NCBI GenBank assembly: GCA_025936205.1
Contig: JAICTU010000294.1
Coordinates: forward strand, 1-11,496
Source: Polyangiaceae bacterium
GTDB taxonomy: Bacteria > Myxococcota > Polyangia > Polyangiales > Polyangiaceae
Direction: 5' to 3'
Length of the DNA: 11,496 nt
In this document: positions 1-6,758 of the stretch, piece after piece
How the letters are laid out: every line of letters starts with the position of its first letter
Numbering within the stretch: position 1 is the first letter of the stretch
Position numbers and translations under genes: made by a program
Notes under the pieces: model-generated
The model's input: only the letters and a program-made list of their open reading frames with translations
What the model was told of the DNA's origin: nothing
Databases searched by the model: none

Positions 1-146
1 GCCGCGACGTCACCCGGCTCGAGGTGGCCGGCGATGATGCGCCGGCGCTGGTCGCCACGCAGCATGCGTTCGAAGTCCTCGCGCGTGAGCTCCGGCGGGT
101 CATCTAGCGGCTCCTTCGGCTCCGGCTGCGGCAGCGTCTTCTTCAT
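1..146 (-). CDS. brnA: BrnA-family antitoxin, 5' part only (cut by window edge)
   Basis: The first 48 codons, starting at ATG 146-144, encode a lysine- and proline-rich, acidic N terminus (MKKTLPQPEPKEPLDDPPEL) followed by a charged helix containing TREDFERMLRGDQRRR. This resembles the N-terminal toxin-neutralising half of BrnA antitoxins. The ribbon-helix-helix DNA-binding domain, which sits at the C terminus in this family, would lie outside the window. A ribosome binding site AGGAG lies 7 bases before the ATG, in the 14-base gap after the brnT stop, so the two genes form one toxin-first operon, as is usual for BrnTA. The antitoxin is expected to neutralise BrnT and, with it, repress the shared promoter. 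The identification rests mainly on the neighbour, because the diagnostic domain is not visible. Confidence 0.75.
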   Translation of the reverse strand, partial: MKKTLPQPEPKEPLDDPPELTREDFERMLRGDQRRRIIAGHLEPGDVA

Positions 147-160
147 CGTTCGACTCCTGG

Positions 161-451
161 TCACGGCGCCTTCTTTAAGTACTCGCCGAACAGCCCGCGC
201 TCGGCGCGACTCGCGAACCGTGCGCTGATGATACGGACCACATCTCCATAGCGTTCGGTCCATACAACCAAGACGACGCCGCGCAGCATGGCTCCGATCC
301 GCAGGTAGCGCGGCTCTCGTGCGCTATGCTTCTCGTCCAGCAACTCCATGAAAACCGCATCATTCGCGAAGACCTCGGTGGCTTCCTCGAACGTGACCCC
401 GTGCTTGGCCGCGTTGCTCGCCGCCTTCGCAGGATCCCACTCGAAGCGCAC
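161..451 (-). CDS. brnT: BrnT-family ribonuclease toxin
   Basis: A 96-residue protein with the family hallmarks: the opening RFEWDPAKAASNAAKHGVTF, then EEATEVF, and the later strand pair VVLVVWTERYGD and VVRIISAR near residues 60-78. BrnT toxins are small RelE-like ribonucleases that cut RNA and stop growth until bound by BrnA. I chose the GTG at 451-449 because family members normally begin right at this FEWD segment, and because a -35/-10 promoter and palindrome lie immediately upstream. A longer frame reaching position 592 would run through that promoter and has no family-like sequence. No Shine-Dalgarno sequence precedes the GTG; translation may be leaderless. It is followed after 14 bases by brnA. 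The length is normal and I see no damage. Confidence 0.88.
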   Translation of the reverse strand: MRFEWDPAKAASNAAKHGVTFEEATEVFANDAVFMELLDEKHSAREPRYLRIGAMLRGVVLVVWTERYGDVVRIISARFASRAERGLFGEYLKKAP

Positions 452-456
452 GGTAG

Positions 457-484
457 AGTGTACGCTATTAGCGTAGTTTGTCAA
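457..484 (-). promoter_or_regulatory. Promoter of brnTA (leaderless)
   Basis: Read on the minus strand, a perfect -35 box TTGACA (484-479) is separated by 16 bases from a -10 box TACACT (462-457). The brnT GTG begins only 5 bases after the -10 box, which is where transcription should start. The message would therefore have almost no 5' leader. The boxes are seen directly; the start site is inferred. Confidence 0.7.
461..475. promoter_or_regulatory. Palindromic operator between the brnTA -35 and -10 boxes
   Basis: TACGCTA-T-TAGCGTA is a perfect inverted repeat with 7-base arms around one central base. It fills the promoter spacer and overlaps the first two bases of the -10 box. BrnA-type antitoxins are dimeric ribbon-helix-helix repressors that autoregulate, so this is the natural binding site for BrnA or the BrnTA complex. 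The assignment to BrnA is inference. Confidence 0.65.
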
Positions 485-512
485 GGCCGTGGCGGCGACG
501 GATGGATGAAAC

Positions 513-931
513 TCACGGAGTTCGTGCCTTCGTGATGCAGCCATCGACGAGCTCGAGAGTGGCTTTCGTGCCGTACTCCACAGCCATCTCACGGCAGTTG
601 GCGCGCGTCGAACAGCCCTCGCGCAACGCGATCACGAGGTTCTGCCACAGCTCGCTGAGCGAGGCCCCGGCCATGTTGTGATGCCCCAGCAGATCGACGA
701 CGAACCACTCGGGAAGGGCTCTCTGGAAAGTACACGCGGCGTAGGAGGAAACGCCGCCCAACCAGCAGCAACTCGCCGGTGCGCAGGGGTGTTGTAGACG
801 AGCGTCGCGCGAACATCGATGTCGACCGCGGGCGTTCTAAACCTCGCGATTTCAAGCGTCTTCAGGGAATCGGCCAAGGGGACAACCGCCCGACGGGCCG
901 CCCCGGGTCCATGCGCGGAAGATATGATCAT
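513..931 (-). pseudogene. Decayed or frameshifted hypothetical gene
   Basis: Two minus-strand frames carry protein-like sequence with GC-rich third positions, but not in the same frame. The upstream part (about 931-780) reads ADSLKTLEIARF, then VDIDVRATLVYNTPAH. The downstream part (about 725-513, ending in TGA at 515-513) reads LPEWFVVDLLGHHNM, then GASLSELWQNLVIALREGC. The switch falls near 725-780, where none of the three frames looks convincing. The simplest reading is one gene of about 130 residues broken by an indel. The downstream part could instead be an intact 82-residue gene from a TTG at 761-759. I do not recognise the family. It ends 28 bases upstream of the brnTA -35 box and its 5' end runs into the mazE operator region. 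Confidence 0.35.
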
Positions 932-944
932 ATGCTAGATCATA
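922..944 (+). promoter_or_regulatory. Probable operator of the mazEF operon
   Basis: Just upstream of the antitoxin ATG is an AT-rich patch in otherwise GC-rich DNA. It holds a perfect 12-base palindrome ATATGATCATAT (922-933), and GATCATA is repeated exactly 12 bases apart (926-932 and 938-944). Spaced short repeats of this kind are typical binding sites for ribbon-helix-helix antitoxins. Candidate -10 boxes are TATGAT (923-928) and CATACT (941-946), but I see no convincing -35 box. There is no Shine-Dalgarno sequence before the ATG at 951. Confidence 0.5.
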
Positions 945-950
945 CTCTTC

Positions 951-1256
951 ATGTCTGCCACTGAGCGTGTGACCGTCACCCTGCCGCTGGAGCTCGTCGA
1001 GGGCATCGACCGCTTGGAGCGTAACCGCAGTCGCTTCATCGCGCAGGCCGTCGAGCATGAGCTGCTGCGCAGGCGTCGGGAAGGGCTGCTTCGCTCGCTT
1101 GCGAGCCCGCACCCGGAAGCGGTGGGGCTCAGCGAGGTGGGTCTCGGGGATTGGGGTGCGAGTCTTCCCGCTGGCGACGAGGGGCTCGTCGATGAAGCAG
1201 CGGGCAAGTCGGTACGCTGGGTCGAGGGGCAGGGCTGGGTCGAGGATTCCGAGTGA
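951..1256 (+). CDS. mazE: MazE-like ribbon-helix-helix antitoxin
   Basis: A 101-residue protein. Residues 6-42 form a ribbon-helix-helix domain: the DNA-contacting strand RVTVTLPLEL, then helix VEGIDRLER, turn NRSRF and helix IAQAVEHELLRRR. Such domains dimerise and bind operator DNA. The C-terminal half is flexible, acidic and tryptophan-containing (SVRWVEGQGWVEDSE), the kind of tail that wraps around and blocks a MazF toxin. Its TGA stop overlaps the GTG start of the toxin gene in the sequence GTGA, so the two are probably translationally coupled. The protein should neutralise the downstream MazF and repress its own promoter through the repeats at 922-944. The ATG at 951 is the natural start because the domain begins directly after it. 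Confidence 0.85.
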   Translation: MSATERVTVTLPLELVEGIDRLERNRSRFIAQAVEHELLRRRREGLLRSLASPHPEAVGLSEVGLGDWGASLPAGDEGLVDEAAGKSVRWVEGQGWVEDSE

Positions 1257-1606
1257 TCCTCGAGCGCGGGACCGTCATCCTGGTCGAGCTGGATCCGACG
1301 GTAGGCCATGAGCAGCGAGGCATCCGCCCGTGTGTGGCGGTGAGCGATCCGGCGGTCAACGCGGACCAGCGGTTCCCGCTCATCGCGGTCGTGCCGATCA
1401 CGGGAACAGCCGGGGAGGGCGCGCTCTATCCTGAGCTCTCGCCGGGCAAGAGTGGCTTGACGAAGACGTCGTACGCGCTGATCGATCATCTGCGCTCAAT
1501 TGACAAGCGCCGCATCCGGCGGGTGTATGGCCGTCTCAGTGTGGACGAGCTCGCACTGCTCCATCAGGGACTCGAGCTGTTCCTGGGGCTGATGAGCGAG
1601 CCGTAG
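1253..1606 (+). CDS. mazF: MazF/PemK-family mRNA interferase toxin
   Basis: A 117-residue toxin of normal length with the full family pattern: RGTVILVELDPT (residues 5-16), GHEQRGIRP (18-26), VVPIT (46-50), KTSYALIDHLRSI (71-83) and VYGRLS (91-96). By homology Arg25 and Thr50 are the catalytic pair that cuts single-stranded mRNA at short motifs. The start is a GTG at 1253-1255, overlapping the antitoxin stop by four bases and without its own ribosome binding site, consistent with coupled translation. The family is certain. The cleavage sequence, and whether the toxin is active, cannot be read from the DNA. Confidence 0.93.
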   Translation: MILERGTVILVELDPTVGHEQRGIRPCVAVSDPAVNADQRFPLIAVVPITGTAGEGALYPELSPGKSGLTKTSYALIDHLRSIDKRRIRRVYGRLSVDELALLHQGLELFLGLMSEP

Positions 1607-1782
1607 GACCTTCGTCATCACGTCGGAAGCGCGCGATATCCGTCCGCCGTCGGAGCCTACCGTCATCCCCTTGACGCTCGCAAGTTTGCGCTGACCCACA
1701 TGCTCGCTCGCCGTCTCCAGGGCTGCGACCGATCTGAAACAGCCGTCTTAGTCCTGCTTCGAAGGCGTGCGTTCGGTCCGTC
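1607..1782 (+). promoter_or_regulatory. Intergenic region upstream of drmD
   Basis: This 176-base gap must hold any promoter specific to the helicase gene. A -35-like TTGACG (1671-1676) is present but no matching -10 box is clear. Immediately after it is a 12-base inverted repeat CGCAA-GT-TTGCG (1679-1690), a possible regulator site. No terminator hairpin with a T run follows mazF, so read-through from mazEF into the helicase gene is possible. Confidence 0.3.
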
Positions 1783-4700
1783 GTGGCCGCCAAATTCGAT
1801 GTCGTTTCTGCCCGCAGTGTGCTCGAGCTGTTGCCCAAGGCACGCTTGCTGGAGCTGTCACGCGAGCTGGGCGTGGTCGTCAAGAGCAGCGCAACCAAGG
1901 AGGACCAGGTGGGCGTGCTCGCGCGCAAGAGCCCGGGCGCGCTGCCGGCCATCTTGCGCGCGCTGGGCCGCGACGAGCTGAAGCGCGCTTGTCGCGCCCA
2001 CCAGCTCGATGACACGGGGCGTTCGCGCGAGGAGTTGCGCGGACCCATCCTGCAGGCGTGCAACGCGGCCAACGATACGCGAGAGCCCAGCAGCCTCCCG
2101 TTGTTCCGCCTGATTCCGATGGCGGGGGATATCGTCAATGTCCGGCAGCGGCAGTACCTCGTGACGGAGCTGGTGCCGCCCGCCAGCGAGGGCGCGATGA
2201 CCCTGGTGCGGCTGGTGTGCCTGGACGACGACGCACAGGGCAGGGCGCTGGAGGTGCTGTGGGAGCTCGAGCTGGGCGCGAGCGTGATCCAGCCGCACGC
2301 ACAGGGGCTCGGTGACCTGGCGGCGCTGGATGAGCCGAGCGCGTTTGCCGCCTATTTTCACGCCATCAAGTGGAACCGAGTCACAGCCACGGACGGCAAG
2401 CTGTTTCAGGCGCCGTTCCGTGCGGGCATCGCGCTCAAGAGCTACCAGCTGACGCCGCTGCGCAAGGCGCTGGAGCTGCCGCGCGCGAACTTGTTCATCG
2501 CCGACGACGTCGGCCTGGGCAAGACCATCGAGGCGGGCCTGGTGGTGCAGGAGCTGCTCTTGCGGCAACGCATCGACTGGGTGCTGATCGTGTGCCCGGC
2601 CTCCGTCACGCTGCAGTGGAAGACGGAGATGGAGCGCCGCTTCGGCCTCTCCTTCGAGATCTACAGCCGGGAGCTGGTGGCCCGGCGCCGGCAGGAGCGC
2701 GGTTTTCAGGTCAATCCGTGGAGCACGCACAATCGTTTCATCGTCTCGTACCAGACGTTTCGGCGGCCGGAGTATCGGGATGCCCTGATCCACGAGCTCG
2801 ATGCGAGGCCCAAGCAGAGCTTGCTGGTGCTCGACGAAGCGCACACGGCGGCGCCGGCCACCGCCAGCAAGTATGCGCTCGACTCGCTGACGACCAAGGC
2901 CATCCGCGATCTGTCAGGGCGCTTCAAGAACCGGCTCTTCCTGAGCGCGACCCCGCACAACGGCCACTCGAACTCGTTCAGCGCATTGCTGGAGATGCTC
3001 GACCCACAGCGCTTTTTGCGCGGTACGGTGGTGTCGGGCCCGGAGCAGCTGGCGCCGGTGATGGTGCGGCGGCTGAAGGCCGATCTGACGGCGCTGGGCA
3101 CGGAAGGCTTTCCCACGCGGCGGCTGGTGCAGATCGATCTGGTGCATGGCGGATCGAGCTGGCAGGCGCGTACCTTGCGCGAGGGCTTGCCCGCGGCCCA
3201 TCGCGAGCTCGGTAGTGGAGAAGCCGTGGAGGTCGAGCTGAGCGCGCTCTTGGGTCGCTACACGGAGCTCGCTTGCCCGGCGAAAGGGCGCGGCCGGCTG
3301 GTGTTCATCAACTTGCAGAAGCGCCTGCTGTCCAGCGTCGAAGCCTTTGCCCGCACGCTCGAGAAGCACGCGCTGAGCGTGGGGGCGAGCCGACTCGAGC
3401 TGGACGATGCTCCGGACAGCCCGGAGAGCGATCTGGAGAATGGCATCTCGTCCGACATGGAGGATGAGCGGATGGAGCGCCAGGTGGCGGCCGCGACGAC
3501 GGCGTTGCCGGTGCCAGAAAAGGAAGTGGCGAAGCTCCTGGAGCAGCTGCGCCGGCTGGCACAGCGGCACCGTAGCTCCGCCGATGCGAAGGCTCGCGCG
3601 CTGATCGCCTGGATCCGCGAGCATCAGTGCGCCGCCGCCAGCCTCGATGAAGCGCCGCGCGGAGCCAGCAAGAGCTGGACAGAGCGGCGTGTCATCGTGT
3701 TCACCGAGTACGGGCACACCAAGACGTATCTGCGCAAGCTGCTCGAATCCGCCATCGAGGGCACCGAGCGCGCGCAAGAGCGCATTCGCGTGTTCGACGG
3801 CGGCATGTCGGAGGAGAACCGCGCGCTCTTGCAGGAGGAGTTCAACGGCGACCCGAAGGCGTTCCCGGTGCGCATTCTGATCGCGACCGATGCCGCTCGA
3901 GAAGGCGTCAATCTGCAGGGCTACTGCTCGGATCTGTTCCACTACGATATTCCCTGGAACCCAGGGCGCCTGGAGCAGCGCAACGGCCGCATCGATCGCA
4001 CGCTGTCCTTCGAGGACGAGGTGCGTTGCCACTACTTCTTCTATCCGCAACGGGCCGAAGACGAGGTGCTGCGCGCGGTCGTGCGCAAGGTCGGCCAGAT
4101 CCAGCGCGACCTCGGCTCCGTGGGCGCGGTGGTGTTCGATGGCATCGCGGACACCCTGGAGCGCTCCGGGATTCAGCGTTCCGTGCTCGGCCAGCTCGAG
4201 CAGGACGAGCAGCGAGTCCGTGCCTCCAGCCGCGCCGCCCAGGAGCTGGAAGAAGCGCGCGCAGAGGGCCTCGACAAGGAGATCCAGCAAGCCGAGCGCC
4301 AGCTCAACGAGTCCAAGAAGCTGCTCGACTTCGACGCGAAGCTGTTGCGCGAGGCCATCGACGTCGGTCTGGCCTGGGCCGGGGCCGAGCCGCTCGCCGT
4401 GACGGCGTCTCCAGCGGAAGAGCCCGAGCTGGTGGCATATCGGCTGCCCGAGCTCGGCGGCACCTGGGCCGCCACGCTCGACAGCGCCCGCCCCGCGCGC
4501 CGCCGGGACGAGTCCCTCGAGCAATGGCGCAAGCGCTCGCCCTTGCCGGTCGTGTTCGAGTCTCCACGCAAGCTCAGCACGCCCGTCGTGCAACTGCACT
4601 TGAAGCACCCCATCGTCCAGCGCCTGCTCGCGCGCTTCCTCGCGCAGGGCTACTCCGCACATGACCTCGGCCGCGTCACCGTGGTGCGGAACCCCAAGGA

Positions 4701-5298
4701 CGCCGTGCCGCGCGTGATCGCCCTCGGGCGATTGTCCATCTTCGGCCACTCTGCGACTCGCTTGCATGACGAGGTGCTCGCGATCGCGGCGGCGGTGCCT
4801 GCCAAAGGTAAGCTCGAGCCCTTCGGCGAGAAAGAAGACCGGGCCGCCGTCGATCGGCTCGAAGAGCTCTTGGCCACTTCACCCACGCTCGCCAGGATCC
4901 CCGCCAAGGTGCAGGATATGCTGCGCTCCCAGGCAGGCCGGCACTTCAGCGAGCTCTGGCACCATGTCGAGCAAGAAGCGGACGCTCGAGCGCACGAGGC
5001 GGAGAGCAAACTCCGCCGCCGCGGTCGCAACGAATCCGAAGCTCTGGCGAAGATCATCCAGGCCCAGATCCGCCTCGCCGACAAGACCCTCGATCAACAG
5101 CTCAGCTTCGAGTTCAGCGAAGCCGAGCGCGAGCAACGAGAACAGCGCGACCGCGACCGCAAGCACATCAGCGAGCGCCGTGCAGCGCTGGCCGTGGAAG
5201 CCGAAGAAGAACCGAAGGCGATTCTGAAGAGCTACGAGGTGCTGCGGCGCCGGGTGGAGCCGATCGGCTTGGTCTACCTTTGGCCGACGACGCGCTGA
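1783..5298 (+). CDS. drmD: DrmD-type SNF2 helicase (DISARM-like)
   Basis: A complete 1171-residue superfamily 2 ATPase. Helicase motifs seen: Walker A DVGLGKT with Lys247, DEAH at 351-354, SATP at 388-391, motif V TDAAREGVN (702-710) and motif VI QRNGRIDR (732-739). A segment just before the ATPase (VRQRQYLV, later VRLVCLDDDAQG) and the ending EPIGLVYLWP match my memory of DrmD, the SNF2 component of class 1 DISARM phage defence. Residues about 10-90 contain two SAP-like helical motifs (LLPKARLLELSRELGV and LGRDELKRACRAHQL), probably for nucleic acid binding. Likely coiled coils lie at about 807-856 and 1043-1145. An acidic linker (about 535-570) splits the two RecA lobes. The GTG start lacks a ribosome binding site and is the weakest part of the call. 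The expected drmMI, drmA, drmB and drmC genes are absent here. Other RapA/HepA-like helicases are the alternative. Confidence 0.8.
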   Translation: MAAKFDVVSARSVLELLPKARLLELSRELGVVVKSSATKEDQVGVLARKSPGALPAILRALGRDELKRACRAHQLDDTGRSREELRGPILQACNAANDTREPSSLPLFRLIPMAGDIVNVRQRQYLVTELVPPASEGAMTLVRLVCLDDDAQGRALEVLWELELGASVIQPHAQGLGDLAALDEPSAFAAYFHAIKWNRVTATDGKLFQAPFRAGIALKSYQLTPLRKALELPRANLFIADDVGLGKTIEAGLVVQELLLRQRIDWVLIVCPASVTLQWKTEMERRFGLSFEIYSRELVARRRQERGFQVNPWSTHNRFIVSYQTFRRPEYRDALIHELDARPKQSLLVLDEAHTAAPATASKYALDSLTTKAIRDLSGRFKNRLFLSATPHNGHSNSFSALLEMLDPQRFLRGTVVSGPEQLAPVMVRRLKADLTALGTEGFPTRRLVQIDLVHGGSSWQARTLREGLPAAHRELGSGEAVEVELSALLGRYTELACPAKGRGRLVFINLQKRLLSSVEAFARTLEKHALSVGASRLELDDAPDSPESDLENGISSDMEDERMERQVAAATTALPVPEKEVAKLLEQLRRLAQRHRSSADAKARALIAWIREHQCAAASLDEAPRGASKSWTERRVIVFTEYGHTKTYLRKLLESAIEGTERAQERIRVFDGGMSEENRALLQEEFNGDPKAFPVRILIATDAAREGVNLQGYCSDLFHYDIPWNPGRLEQRNGRIDRTLSFEDEVRCHYFFYPQRAEDEVLRAVVRKVGQIQRDLGSVGAVVFDGIADTLERSGIQRSVLGQLEQDEQRVRASSRAAQELEEARAEGLDKEIQQAERQLNESKKLLDFDAKLLREAIDVGLAWAGAEPLAVTASPAEEPELVAYRLPELGGTWAATLDSARPARRRDESLEQWRKRSPLPVVFESPRKLSTPVVQLHLKHPIVQRLLARFLAQGYSAHDLGRVTVVRNPKDAVPRVIALGRLSIFGHSATRLHDEVLAIAAAVPAKGKLEPFGEKEDRAAVDRLEELLATSPTLARIPAKVQDMLRSQAGRHFSELWHHVEQEADARAHEAESKLRRRGRNESEALAKIIQAQIRLADKTLDQQLSFEFSEAEREQREQRDRDRKHISERRAALAVEAEEEPKAILKSYEVLRRRVEPIGLVYLWPTTR

Positions 5299-6758
5299 GC
5301 GGACCGGCGCGGCGTGTGCCCGTGGCGTTGGGCGCGTGGCTCGCCTGGGGGCTGCTGCTCGATTGCGCGAAGAGCTCCCAACCACTGACGATCGCTGCCG
5401 AGACGCAGCACATCGACTTCTTCCGCTTCACCGACGCTCAGCACGGCGTCTTCCGGTCTCACTACGACGTGGTCTTCTTGATGGCGGAGCATCGAGACCA
5501 GCCGGGCCAGCTGCGACTCTCTGACGAGAAGGGCGCGCTCGAGGCCATCACGAGCTTCATGCAGCAAGGCGGTGGACTGTTTGCGACCGGAGATCACGAG
5601 GATATCGGCGCCGGCATGTGCGCCAACATCCCGCGAGTGCGGTACATGCGGCACTGGAAGCTGGCGGAGACGCCGAGCAGTGCCGGCACCGATCGGCTCT
5701 CCACCCTCATTCCGGGGCGCGGCGACGTCGCCGGAAGCAACGACCGGTACGAGGTCAGCGACGTTTCTGATCGCTTTCCGCAGACGCGGTACGTCAATTT
5801 CCTGACCCGCGCCGCAGCTCCGCCGTTCATCGGCGTGCAGCGTTTGGCGCATCCCGTGCTGCAAGTGGGCGCATCGAGAGCCATCGAGGTCTTCCCGGAT
5901 CACCCGAACGAGGGGGAGTGTGTCATTCCCGAAAAGCTGGACACGACCTTGCCGGGAGCCGAGAGGGAATGGCCGCACCTGCTCGGAGGGCAGGATGTGC
6001 TCGGTCCCGAGATGGTGGCGCTCAGCATGTCTCACGGAAACGCCATCCAAATCCCGGTGAGGCAGGCGGTGGCTCCTCGCTCGTTCATCGCGATTGCCGC
6101 CTACGATGGCCAACGCTGTGGCGTCGGAAGGGTCGTGACCGATTCGAGCTACTTCCATTTCGTCAATACGGCCATCGGCCCCGACTCAAAGATCGAAGGG
6201 CGAGATCGCAGCGACATCCAGCAGTACTACACCAACCTGGCGACGTGGCTGATGCCGAGAGAGGCGCGCCGCATGCAGCGTCATTTCTGGCTCGCATGCG
6301 AGTTGCAACGGGGCGCCTCATTCCACGAACTTTCTTTGCAGTCGGATGCCAAGCTCGATGGCCCGCGTGCGCTCGAGCTCGGAGCGCTGGTGCACGCCGC
6401 TCTACTGCAACGCTCCACGGCTGCGAGTGTTTGCGGGTTGATGGAAGACGCGCTCGAGGACGCCATCGGGAGCGAACTCAAACGCGACCTCGAAGCGCTC
6501 GGTTCCACCTTCGGCGCCGTGTCCGCGCGCAACGTCGCGCTCGCCGCTCTCGCGGCGCTCACGCTGGCCACGGCGAAGCGCTTCAACGATCTGGCGCTGC
6601 ACGAGGAGCACGTGGCCCCGGAGAAAGCATTTGCGGGTACAGAGAAGGCCAGCGCGGCCGCGGCCAGGGCTTACCTGGCAAACCTGCGTGGTGGTTTGCT
6701 GCGCGCGGGAGCACTGCTCGATGCCATCGGTCACCGGAGTGAGGAGCGGGGCAGCTGA
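5280..6758 (+). CDS. GATase1-like fold protein of unknown function, coupled to drmD
   Basis: About 480-492 residues, no assigned function. From the TTG start, YDVVFLMAEHRDQPG (62-76), a helix, then GGGLFATGDHED (97-108) resemble the strand-helix-strand core of class I glutamine-amidotransferase-like (ThuA/DJ-1-like) folds. The usual nucleophile Cys is not in the elbow, where GDHED stands instead. HP (191-192), FPDHPNEGE (205-213) and VVTDSSYFHF (285-294) follow, and the Asp/His content suggests a metal or ligand site (inference). The last about 150 residues are helical. The TTG at 5280 overlaps drmD by 19 bases; GTG 5316 or 5322 are alternatives, all without a good ribosome binding site. The N terminus has two arginines followed by VPVALGAWLAWGLLLDC, a signal-like segment with a poor lipobox, so export is uncertain. 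The close coupling implies a role with the helicase. Confidence 0.75.
   Translation: MADDALSGPARRVPVALGAWLAWGLLLDCAKSSQPLTIAAETQHIDFFRFTDAQHGVFRSHYDVVFLMAEHRDQPGQLRLSDEKGALEAITSFMQQGGGLFATGDHEDIGAGMCANIPRVRYMRHWKLAETPSSAGTDRLSTLIPGRGDVAGSNDRYEVSDVSDRFPQTRYVNFLTRAAAPPFIGVQRLAHPVLQVGASRAIEVFPDHPNEGECVIPEKLDTTLPGAEREWPHLLGGQDVLGPEMVALSMSHGNAIQIPVRQAVAPRSFIAIAAYDGQRCGVGRVVTDSSYFHFVNTAIGPDSKIEGRDRSDIQQYYTNLATWLMPREARRMQRHFWLACELQRGASFHELSLQSDAKLDGPRALELGALVHAALLQRSTAASVCGLMEDALEDAIGSELKRDLEALGSTFGAVSARNVALAALAALTLATAKRFNDLALHEEHVAPEKAFAGTEKASAAAARAYLANLRGGLLRAGALLDAIGHRSEERGS

Noticed and set aside
935..1489. 184-codon minus-strand frame across mazEF
   Set aside because: It is antisense to two well-supported genes and its composition is dominated by Ser, Arg and Pro.
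2914..4767. 617-codon open frame on the minus strand, antisense to the helicase gene
   Set aside because: It lies wholly inside the drmD gene, its product is low-complexity (rich in Leu, Ala, Gly, Arg and Gln) with no recognisable motif, and it is the usual mirror of a GC-rich coding strand.
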